Source: Dioscorea cayenensis subsp. rotundata
Lineage: Eukaryota > Streptophyta > Magnoliopsida > Dioscoreales > Dioscoreaceae
Length of the DNA: 64,000 bases
Direction: 5' to 3'
NCBI RefSeq assembly: GCF_009730915.1
Contig: NC_052489.1
Coordinates: forward strand, 6,041,622 to 6,105,621
Position numbers and translations under genes: made by a program. Of the stretch, positions 1-10,500 are shown in pieces (position 1 is the first letter of the stretch; every line of letters starts with the position of its first letter). The notes beneath the pieces were generated by a model, which saw only the letters and a list, made by a program, of their open reading frames with translations, ran no database searches and had not been told where the DNA came from.

Positions 1-268
1 AGAAATAGCCCCAAATATCTTTTCATGTGGTCACCGTGTATGCCCGATTTTCATTTTGGTTATTATGTTGTAATTTGTATCTTTTTGGTCATTATGTATT
101 GATTTTATTTCATCGAGAAGTTAATTAAGGTTTCCGGCCAATTTTCATTGATGTGGCAGCCGGAAATACCACGTCACATTATATTAATGTGTTTTTCCAT
201 CCTAGCCGAAGACCACATCAGCCCGATGCTGACTCGGCTTACTTGATCCAAGTCAGCATCCCCATCAG
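1..268 (+). repeat. Left terminal inverted repeat of the Pack-MULE
   Basis: It pairs with 1178-1430. Clear shared blocks are the segment around ATGTGGTCACCGTGT near 25, TTTCCGGCCAATTTTCA near 131 and GATGCTGACTCGGCTTACTT near 226. Divergence between the arms (roughly 10-20% by eye) indicates an old insertion. Confidence 0.75.
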
Positions 269-1140
269 CGTCTCCATCGCCTTCCTCACCGCCAAGTTCC
301 TCGCACTACTAAGCCTCAACCTCCCCTGCTCCAGCGACGGCTTCTTCGGCCTCCCTAACTCGCCGACCACTTGTTGCCTTCAAGGCCTCCTCATCCACTG
401 CCTCGTCGACAAGATCCCCTTCGATTTCATCTTCAACGATCACTGCGAGACTACCCTTTGCTATTTCAATGAAAAGTTTGTTACAGATAACAACCCTAGG
501 TTGCTAAAGACGCACGAGGTCGAGCTTTCTAGATAGATCTCTAATAGAAGGCTAACGCTTTCCACCCTTGGCTTCGAGTCACAGAGCTCGTCACCTCGCG
601 ATCCGTCTTGCAACGCCGATTAAGGACCTTTGCTCCCCTATCAGCTCCATCGTCCAGATCTAAACTTCTGGATAGTGGAGCGAGCTGTGTATCTCTGAGG
701 TTGTTCATCGTCTATAGATTTCACTACTAGTCCTAAGGATCATCATCATGGTGAGTATGAAATTCTTCAGCTTTGGCATTCTTGTTTGATTTCTTAGTTT
801 TAGTGAGTGTTAATCAATAACTTGTAACTATAAATCATGAAAAAAAAAAATCTAGTGATTGTACTGATTTTTTAGTGGAAAAAGGTTGTGGGATTGTTGA
901 TAAGGATGTTGATGTATTTAAGCTTAGTGAAGTAGAAGTGATTAAGAAGTTGGAAGAAGCATTAGAGGAAGAGCAGAGCACATATGTTGCTCTTTGTCTT
1001 GAATTGGAGAAAGTAAGAAGTGTTGCTGCCAGTTCTGCATATTAGGCCATGGCTATGATACTGAGTTTGCAGGAGGAGAAAACAGCTATAGAGATGGAGG
1101 CTCGGTAATATCGTAGAATGAGTGAAGAGAAACTAACACA
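265..1140 (+). pseudogene. Captured fragment of a GTD-binding (DUF593, myosin-binding) protein gene
   Basis: Two pieces are readable. The first (about 265-536) translates to a hydrophobic stretch with AKFLALLSLNLPC followed by GFFGLPNSP and CCLQGLL, resembling the N-terminal membrane and Cys region of plant DUF593 proteins. The second (876-1137) reads KKLEEALEEEQSTYVALCLE, then LQEEKTAIEMEAR and YRRMSEEK, the signature of the GTD-binding coiled coil. Between them, GTGAGT at 751 and a TTTTTTTAG-like acceptor ending at 875 bracket an apparent retained intron. In-frame TAG at about 1042 and TAA at about 1106 interrupt the coiled coil, so it is not functional as DUF593. In the family this domain binds myosin XI; here it is only a remnant. 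Family assignment is from remembered motifs. Confidence 0.7.
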
Positions 1141-1177
1141 TCAACCAAAAATGTCTCTTTTGAGGATGGTTGTGAAT

Positions 1178-1430
1178 CTGATGGGGACGTTGACTTGGAT
1201 CAAGTAAGCCGAGTCAGCATCGGGCTAATGTGTTCTCTCCAGCTGGGATGGAGAACACATTAAAATAATGTGATGTGGCATTTCTGCCTACCATGTCAGT
1301 GAAAATTGGCCGGAAACCACCTCCCGGTGAAAACAAATTAATACCTAATAACTAAAAAAATACAAATTAAAACATAATGACCAAAATGAAAATCGGACAT
1401 GACACGGTGACCACATAAAAAAATTACCCC
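1178..1430 (-). repeat. Right terminal inverted repeat of the Pack-MULE
   Basis: This is the reverse complement of the window's first 268 bases, with small indels. Its inner edge, CTGATGGGGACGTTGACTTG, mirrors the left arm's CAAGTCAGCATCCCCATCAG. Confidence 0.75.
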
Positions 1431-4400
1431 TTCAATAACCTACCAAAAAATTTACTCGTTTGCTGGAGAATCAAATACTGGTACACAAATAAAAAAATTG
1501 ATACAAATAAATAAAAAAGATACAAATAAACAAATAAAGTGAGATAAACTTAATGAGAATCAAATACGGATCATCTTTGAAAAGGGATAAATACACCACC
1601 AAAAAAAAACACTAGTAGATAGATCTTTCATCACAAGAGTCACGGGGAGATATATATGCTTACCGTTTTTGAATTTTTTTTAGTATTCTATATTTAAAAA
1701 AAATATCCTTTCTTCCAAGTGAGAGGTTGAGTGTTGAGTCGCAACAATGATTGAGGGTTGTGGCTTCTCCAATTTTTTTTTTTAAATTCTTTATTTTTAT
1801 TTGACTTTACAGTTCTACACAAATTTGGAACTAATAAAACAGAAATAAAATTACAATGTCACTTCCTTTTGTTCAGTGTCATCACTAACAAAGATACAAC
1901 ACATCATAATTTGTGATGCTCTATTGTGTCTATCCTAAACTTTATCTGTTGGGTGGCCCAACTTTTTACTTTTTTTAAAAAAAAATAAACGGATAATCCA
2001 ATTGTTATGATATGAAATTTGATTTGTGCTACCCCATATTCCACAAAGGGACACCCAAATCTCAGCTCAGCTGGTGGAAATGTGAGCTTGAAGCAAAGGG
2101 GATGGCCTATTTTGAGTGAGCAACACCCCAACTAAAAAAAGACTGAAAGTTTGCACTTTGTTCACTGTTTTCTCAATTTTAGTATGCAAAGTGCATGCAA
2201 GAGATCAAGCTGGATTTTTTTCTTCTTTTTCTTTTTTTTATTTAATTCATATTATTTAGAGAAAAGTAACTCCATGGCCCTCTATCTATGCCAAAATTCA
2301 CAAATCATCTCCCAATTTCTTAATATCTCCAAATTATCCCTTTTTTTTGTGAAACTAATTTTTTAATCCAATGAAACTTTAACTCGGTTAATTTGAGAGT
2401 AAAATTACATGTATGTCTTTTGCAAAACAATGATGAAATTTACAACAATTGAAGTTACAATGTTATCTTTTTAAAAAAATTTTAACTACAAACTATTTTA
2501 TTAGTGTTTTTACAGTTTGAAAAGTGTATTTTAAAAAACCACATTAAATTTTTTCCTATGATCTATGGCACATATGAAAATGACATGACTGAATACGAAT
2601 CCTCATTCCAATATTTGAGGATATTTCGAAATTTTCACAAAAAGTTAACATACTATGATAGTTAGAGGCATATGAAAAAAATACAACAAAAAAAGAAAAA
2701 TGAGAAGTATAGTACAGGAAGAATGAAAAATCTTAGGGACTAATAGATTATTTTTATCTATTATTTATTTAGGGTAGTGGAAGAGAGATTCTTATGAAAG
2801 TTTCTTGGCAACAATTTTTGAGGGGACAGGTGAGCCAACTGTCAAAGTAAACATGGGGCAATGCTAATCATGTTCTAACTTAAAAGGTGTTGATCATATA
2901 CATATTTATGTTTGGTTCAATATATTTTTTTTAAGTCTTAAAAATAGATTATGAGTTAATCATGACTTGATTATTGGAATTTTAAGTTTATTTGAAATTT
3001 TGTGTACTTCAATGTGCACACAAATCTATCCATTAGTCCAATCCTATGCACATAAGCCTACATGACATATAAGATAAATATAAAAAAATTTAAATAATTA
3101 AAAAAATACGCCAATACAATACTATCAAAAGTTTTTTTTTTTTTTAATGAGATGGATAAAATGCAACTTAGTTAAATAAAAAAAACAATTAAAGTAAGTC
3201 AAAGTAATATAAAATAAAAGCAACATAAAATAAAAAAAAAATCAAAAATTAGCTAACCAACGAAACAAGATAAGGCTTTGAAATCTACATGTTAAGGTAT
3301 TATAATAAATATCAAACGAACATATAAAAATAGTGACACCAAAACTAATTGTTAGGACATATCATTCATACTAGATGGCACGTGTATGGGTTTACAGGTT
3401 AAGTGTCTTAGCCGGGTTTAATTTTGGGTATTATAGTTAAAATTTATGTGTACATTCTATTAAAATTTTGTATATCTTAAAACTCTGAATTAAATTTTTT
3501 TTAAATTAAATTAATCAAATTGTGTATAATATGATAAACCCTTTGATGATATATATTTATACAACCTCTAAAGCAAATAGAAATCATTAGATAGAGAAAT
3601 GCCATCCTCTTAAATCCAAAAGTATTATCTCCCACATTACTTTATGTTAATGATAATAGAATGAAAACTTTTAATTAATTATAGATATATATCATAACTT
3701 CCATTAGGGACACTGTCACAACAACAAGACAAAGACAAGTGTCAAAATTATGTGAGATATGAGGCACACACTAGAATTTTTTTCTAAATGAGGAGACACT
3801 ATTTAGTCAAATAAATAAAAGAGTGTATTTATGAACACATGGGTTGCTCTAATATTGTACAGAAATAAGTATAAAAATAAATAAATAAATATGAAATAAA
3901 TAATATGTCCTTTTCTTAAACCTAAGAAGCCAAAACAAAAATTGAAATTGATGATCCATCTCCCCTCATTAGACATTTGACCAAAAGGAGGGGCCTTTCT
4001 CATTGCACAAGCAACATGGACTACAAGCTGTCAATGCCTCCCAACCATATGGCACATCCCTCTCTTGCTTTTGCCCAACAACTCATTATCCCCCCCAAAT
4101 CACACTCTCTTTCTCTAATCACAACTAATACATCAAATTATTGATGATAATTGCCCATGAGTAATATTTTATTATGAAGTAGTTAAACTAAAACTTATGT
4201 ATAATTTCAGATGTATAGATTTTAATATGTTTTTGTCTAATTATGTTTTTGGATCTATCTTTAGATAAAAATTATATAATTTTTTTTCTGTAAATAGTTA
4301 ATGTTGGTGTCTAAGTTTATTATTTTATTACATGACTAAATTAATATATTGCTGCGATTGGTTCAAATGATAGAGACTTGAGTTGTTTATTCACGTGGTT

Positions 4401-5120
4401 TCAAGTTCAAATTCTTATGTATATAATAAAACACATTCACCCAGAGAGGTTTACATCTTTATAGAGCTCTCAAATTTTATTTTAAACTAGTTTAAAGCCC
4501 TCGACCAATAAAAACTCATGAGTCAAAATTAAAACAATAAATTAACAAATAAAAATTACTCATTAATAAGAGATCATATTTTATCACCTGTCAAAGTTAA
4601 AAAAAATAGTAATTTATTTTCTACCAAATGAAAAGTGGAATAGTCAACAATAGTTCGTAGAGATCACTTGTCGACATTTATATATATAAAATAAAACAAA
4701 TAGATTAAGTTTATAAGTAGCTTAAAATCATAGATACATATTTTAATGCACTTTTGGCTTGGTACATACAAAACATTTATGCAAGGTATTGATAGTATTA
4801 TTATGAAGAAAAAATTCTTAATTGCTATCATCACAGCATGGGACCCACACATGTGTTGCTTTGCACGTGCCGGGATGGCATCAATTAACAATGATGGCCG
4901 TGTCACATGCAGCGCCCGGTCCCCAACTTGGAGCCCATTTGATCCACACATACACCATGACCCTACCCATTTCATCACTACTCTTTTCAATAGATCCTGA
5001 CCATTCGATTAAAATGGTGCATCAAAAAGGATGGTCAGATGTTCTTCTCTTTTTGTGTAAGAACATTTCTTCTTATCCCCTGAAATTTACATAATTTAAA
5101 AAAAAATTATGAGGGAGAGC

Positions 5121-5198
5121 TATAGACTTCTGACAACCAATGTCTAGTGCAGTGGATGGTATAGATCTCTGACAACCCCTGTCTAGTGCAGTGGATTG
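5121..5198. repeat. 39-bp direct tandem duplication
   Basis: Two adjacent copies (5121-5159 and 5160-5198) share TATAGA, CTGACAACC and TGTCTAGTGCAGTGGAT with a few substitutions. The period is exactly 39. No coding role is evident. Confidence 0.8.
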
Positions 5199-5820
5199 TT
5201 ATATGATAACGGGTAGATATATGTAATATTAAAACCCTAATATTATTTATTCACTATTTTTAGACTCATGTATTATTTATAGTAATGTTTAAATAGGTCT
5301 TCTTTGAGTTGTATTCCTCCTCTCTAGAATTATATAATAATGGACTTATCAACTCAATATAGTTTTTGCAAATTTGTTGGCTATGCACATGGAGGACTTT
5401 CATTACTTCATGTGGTACTTGACTGATTTAATAAGTCTTTAGAAAAAGAAATAAGCTATCTTAAATAGTGTATTTCTGTATTTGTTTATTTTTTTTTTAA
5501 CAAACCCTTAAGTAAGAATTATTTGTTGCATAATATAAAGTATATATATGGGCCATATGGCAGATTATAGAGATTTGAACTTAAAATTACTGATTTAAAA
5601 AACCAAAAAAATAAGGGAAGATTGATCTCTTAATGACCTCCCACTCAATAGAAAAAAAATTATTATCTTTCTATATGAAGACTGTGTATATAAAATATAT
5701 ATGTTTTGATGAAATATGGATAAATTACATTAGGATATCCACAGAAAAGTATGAATATTTTGTACAGAAAACTCAGTTTCCATTGATCAAAACACGTTGG
5801 CTAGACTTTATGTGTGTGTG

Positions 5821-5855
<35 letters not shown>
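5821..5855. repeat. AT dinucleotide microsatellite
   Basis: An almost uninterrupted TA/AT run of about 35 bases. Confidence 0.9.
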
Positions 5856-5858
<3 letters not shown>

Positions 5859-5879
5859 AATTCAATTTTTTAAAATAAT

Positions 5880-6350
5880 TATTAGCAAAATAAAGTGATG
5901 AGGGCGGTGTTCCTGGTTTAAACAATCCACGTCCGCACCACATGATGCGGGCCCCACAATGCCAACAACTAGTAGAAAGAATCTCACTGGAAAGAAGGAA
6001 CAGCAGCCTTTTAACCTAGACATGGACACGTGGCATTGGATAACTGGAAAAGATACAAAAATCCGCCACGTTGCATTCCGAGAACACACAAACTGAAACG
6101 AAAAGCAATATATGTTCTTCTTAAAATATCGCATCGCGATATTTTGTCTCTGTACTAAAATTAAAATCACGGGGGAGCAAAATCACGAGCCACGGCCGCT
6201 ACGCTGCGCCTTCGCACGGGTAGATCATGAATCACGCACGATATTTCAGTCAATTTCTCGCGTATCTCGTGATTCTCTCGGCGGTTTTAATAAAAAGAAA
6301 AAAAATATATCTCTAATTTCTCGAGGGGAAAAAATATCTGGTTGAATAAT
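5880..6350. other. GC-rich island with promoter-like motifs
   Basis: Base composition rises sharply over its AT-rich flanks. It contains the G-box GACACGTGGC near 6025, CCGCCACGTTGC near 6062, CCGCACCACATGATGCGG near 5932 and a perfect short hairpin at 6123-6145. No open frame gives a recognisable protein. It could be a promoter remnant of a lost gene or part of an unrecognised transposon. Confidence 0.35.
6123..6145. repeat. Perfect 10-bp stem, 3-nt loop hairpin
   Basis: AAAATATCGC, then ATC, then GCGATATTTT. The two arms are exact reverse complements. Confidence 0.85.
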
Positions 6351-7235
6351 TTTTGGTAATTAATTAATAATAATTAAATTAAAAAACCTTTTTAACTCCA
6401 TGACAAATTATAGGTTTTCATTGTCTACTTTTTTTAAAGAAGGTACTGATGAGCTTCCACGTGTTCCATGTCAGGTTAAAATCATAAAAAAAAATTTTTT
6501 TGACAATTGTTTAGTAAATTCCAAAAAATATATATAATGTGAACTTATTTATTATTTGAGAGTGTAAATTATAATAATTATGAAATTACATACTTTGATT
6601 GATAAAATTGAAAATGTTGTGTTTTTAAAGATCCTTACCCTTGATTTTATTGTCACAAGATCTAAAGCGGTCTAAAATGAAGTGCTAAAATTTCTAAAAA
6701 AAAAAATAGACATCTTTCGATAAATATTTTTCTATATTCACAAAAATTTTAATTTGAAATCACTTAAATAAATAACCCAGTACTCTATTATTTAAACTAA
6801 TTCTGTTAATAAAAATATAGTATTTATACAAACAAATTAATATATTATGAAGTGAGCATATTTTATATGGTTAAAAAACTAAAATGATATATAAAAAAAA
6901 GTGCTTATATCTTATTTAAATATTTGGAATATATCAAAACTAAACGGATTATGTATTTTATTGTGTTAGATATCTTAAATAAATTTTGTCTGATTAGGTG
7001 TATATGTATACATCATGCACTCATATATATATATATATATAGGCTATACTCATAGGATGCAAAGTAAAAACAAAGAGAGAAAACAAAGAAAGAAAGACAG
7101 GTATAAGAGTGAAAACAGAGAGGATGTGTAGCAGTAAATCTAACCGGTGAGTAAGCTTATAATCTAATTTGTAGTTATTGAGTTGAAAGTCAACCCCTAG
7201 AATTATTATCCACGACATTGGTAGAAAACTCGCTC

Positions 7236-7277
7236 TTATATATATATATAATTAATTAATTAATTAATTAATTAACT
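7236..7277. repeat. TA and ATTA simple repeats
   Basis: A TA run followed by tandem ATTA units, about 310 bases upstream of the IQD start codon. Confidence 0.9.
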
Positions 7278-7582
7278 AATTAAAAGATAAAAAATTAGCA
7301 TTTGGGTATAGTTATTATGAACCTTATCTCATAATAATAGGGTTGTTCAAAAGGAGGCATCCCATTTCTTTTTAACTTTATTTCCTTCAAAACTATTATT
7401 TTATAGAGGATGTATGGAATGGAATTAAATCCGAATTAATGAATGCGCTTTAAATCCGCAAAAATAAATAAAACGGCGAAGAACATGAACTGAGAGACTC
7501 TGGCCTTCATTCTCTTCTTCTTCTTCAGCCTTTGCTCCCGAGAGAGTCCAGACTTCCAGAATCTCGCTAACGAGAAACCAAA

Positions 7583-10500
7583 ATGGGGAAATCCACCAGC
7601 TCTTGTCTCAAGATCATCACTTGTGGTGGCCGCAGTGGCGGTGATTCCGAGAATGAAGATCTCGCTGAGGTGTTTTTCGCTCGTTCTCACTGTTTTTTTT
7701 TTTTCACATATTTTTATCTGATTTTTTGAGGTTGGTTTTGTTTGTGTTTGCCATTTGGTGTTTTGGATTTCAAATGAGGGATTCTTTCATGGGAACTGTT
7801 TGATTTATTATTATTATTATTAATTTTTTTTGTTTGTGAATTTTGCGTTTTTGTTTTGTTAAAAATCGCCAGATCTATGGCGCTATTATGATTTGGAATG
7901 GTACTATGCAATGCATTTGATTTTTTTTCTTCTTTTTTCTTTTTCAGCATTTGTTCTTCTTTGACTGGCCTTTGGTTGCAAAAAGTTTGTGAATTTACGT
8001 GGAAGCCACCTTTTTTTTTAATGATTTGTAGAAAATTTATTTTTGTTATCAATCGGTCGCCTTAATTTCATCATCATTTATTGTTCAAATTGATGATTCT
8101 TAGTTAAAAGTTATGAGCTTTGATGAAAAGAAAATGCTAAATAAGCTATTAAGCAACCAATTATTTATGAAGGTGAAAGTGGATTGGTTTTTATCTCATA
8201 TTTGGAATGCGCTTTTTGTTGGATCCTGCAAATTATGAGAGGAATTACTGTCGATTTATGTACCTAATACAAAAATGACAATCATGTTTGGTGCTCTTCA
8301 TGTCCCCTTTGTCGTATTTGGAATGTGTTTTCAGCCGACAAGGAGTTAGATCTATATTGGTATTCAAGAAAATTCCATTTTTGTTTTTTTCCGTTTAAAA
8401 ATAATTAAGGTGATAGTGCACTGTGATCAGGACCAAGTATGCTGGCAATGGCTCAAAGATGGGATAGGTAGTTGGCTATTTTGTTTTCCCATTGACTTTT
8501 GAGTGTTAGAAACATAATAGAAGGTACATGACAAACATATTTGTACACTAGTATGTTTCTTTTTTGTCTAGACTAGCAGTTATAACTTATAACTACCATA
8601 TTTTGCAGGTTTTATTTACTTCAGTGAGAAATAATTAATTTTGCTGAAGTGTTTTAAAGTGATGAAAAGTCTCCTGGTTTAATTTAAGCCATTTTGGAAA
8701 ATTGATTGTCACAAAAAGAATACTGTTTTTTATTTTGATGAACTTCATTGCTGTCTTCTTTCTATTATTTAATTTTTAATATCAGCAATGATACTCAGAA
8801 GTTCAAGTATTGTTTTTTGAATTATTTCAAGTGAAAATTTGTGCAGGATTTACTTGGTCTGTCAGTTTTATAAAATGCAGCTAATTTTGTGCACAAAATA
8901 CCAATACACAGGATAGTGGTATAGAACAGAACCAAAGAGCCTTTTTTTATTGGGAATGAATGAAAAAAAAAAAAAGATGGCCAAATTTTTTATTGGAGAA
9001 CCCTTTTGTGATTTAATTGTGTTAGAGGCCTCAAGCAGCTGGTATTGTAGTTATGAGTAACTTTGGATTAGTTATATGAATATTCTTCTTCTTTAAAAGT
9101 AACCATGTGAAGAGAACATTTTTCTTTTCCTCATTCCTTTCACAATATGAGTGTTGGTTGTTAAAACTTGATAGGGTTGATAAGCTACCTATAAATGTTT
9201 CATAATGTGAAAAGAGTCTGTTGATTAAATTGTTTTCTTTGATAACGACTGTTGATCTACTTGATGACTTCAAATCTATCCAAATAGATTATATTCTCTA
9301 ATTCACAAGTTTTAGTTTATTCTTATTTAGGCGCAATCATGGTATCTTGTTTCTTCCGATTCTTTAGCTGATACACAAACTTGAAAAGCAGTTGAGTCAG
9401 ATGAGCATTAACTTGAAAATGCTAAATTACTTTTTCGCAAGAAACCAGTCATTGTTCTTCTGTATCTCGATGTTATTTTTATTATTAAATAATTTGGCAT
9501 CAGTCATAAATACATCTCTTGCTTTCTATAATTTGAAACCTCATGGAGAAATTTCTTTTTCAGACCAAAGCTGCATCAGAAAACCGCAGATGGAGCTTCC
9601 GAAAGAAGTCATCTGGCCATCGTGTTTTAAGTGACACTGTGATCTCAGAACCTTTATCCACCGTATGTGACAAGGAAACATTACAAGCTACCACCACTAA
9701 GTTTGACTCACCAATACATTCAAATATTCCTGTGAAACTGCAAGCAGAAGATAAGCCGAAGGAAACATTGCCCTTGTCTCCAGATTTAGCAAATTCTGAA
9801 GTCACTTCAACACAGCTTGCTGATACAAAAACTGAATCTGATGACAACGTGCGAGAGTTATCTGCTGTAGTCATCCAGTCTGCAATAAGGCGATATTTGG
9901 TATATTCTGTAGTATAAATTTCTCAACATTATGTTTGAAGGTCATGTATTGATCACTTCTATATTTGCCATAAATGTGCATAGGCACAGAAGGAGCATCT
10001 AAAAGTAAAGAATGTTGTCAAATTGCAAGCTGTTGTACGTGGGCATATTGTCAGAAGACAAGCTGTTGGCACTTTGCGTTGTGTCCAGGCCATTGTTAAA
10101 ATGCAAGCACTTGTACGGGTTCGCTATGCACGCCAAACAATTGAGAAATCTACCCATTCGGTAAGATCTCTTTTTGCTATCTACAGATCCATGGCTTCTA
10201 ATATTATAGGGCCCACTGCTTCACTCTTTGAAACTTGGTGAATGAAAATGCTCTTGCAAATGTTGACTAATAACAAGAATTGTTGGAACCTTTTTGGTCA
10301 GAATAAACAAAGCAGTAACTATTCTAGATTATTTTGGCCGGAAAAGAAGCTTGTGTCAACTAAACTAGATTGATATATGTAAATATTACCATTGCCTCCT
10401 TGGCATGACTGCATAGAACTGTCTGTGATTTGAATATTGACATTCCTTTTTCCTCGTGTCATATTTCTTTCGTCCAAACATCTTGTATAGTGTGATCAAT

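Larger units (their letters stand above)
1..1430. mobile_element. Non-autonomous Mutator-like element (Pack-MULE)
   Basis: The first 268 bases reappear, inverted and with scattered mismatches, at 1178-1430. Such long terminal inverted repeats are typical of Mutator-like elements. No transposase lies between them. The interior is a coding-like, GC-richer segment that reads as a decayed host gene fragment with an intron, which is the definition of a Pack-MULE. The left end is at or just before base 1, so the target duplication cannot be verified. The right end is placed at the CCCC near 1430 and may be off by a few bases. Confidence 0.75.
1431..7582. other. AT-rich intergenic region, no gene recognised
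   Basis: Six kilobases of AT-rich sequence with poly-A/T runs and short open frames that look random. Items that stand out are listed separately: a 39-bp direct duplication at 5121, an AT run at 5821, a GC-rich island at 5880-6350 and simple repeats just upstream of the IQD gene. A tRNA-like stretch near 4362-4440 (AGTTCAAAT block preceded by ATGATAGAGACTTGAG) may be an old SINE head. The last few hundred bases must contain the IQD promoter and 5' UTR, but I see no convincing TATA box. Confidence 0.6.

Noticed and set aside
153-536. Open frame of 127 codons in the Pack-MULE
   Set aside because: Part of it is the inverted repeat; the useful part is included as captured gene fragment, not as an independent gene.
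2151-2366. Short open frame rich in Phe
   Set aside because: Created by T runs; no recognisable motif, no splice or promoter support.
4664-5094. Three overlapping open frames on both strands
   Set aside because: Low-information AT-rich sequence with a G-box; no domain and no conservation evidence.
7714-8052. Minus-strand frame of 112 codons
   Set aside because: Lies in intron 1 of the IQD gene and is Lys/Asn-rich from T runs.
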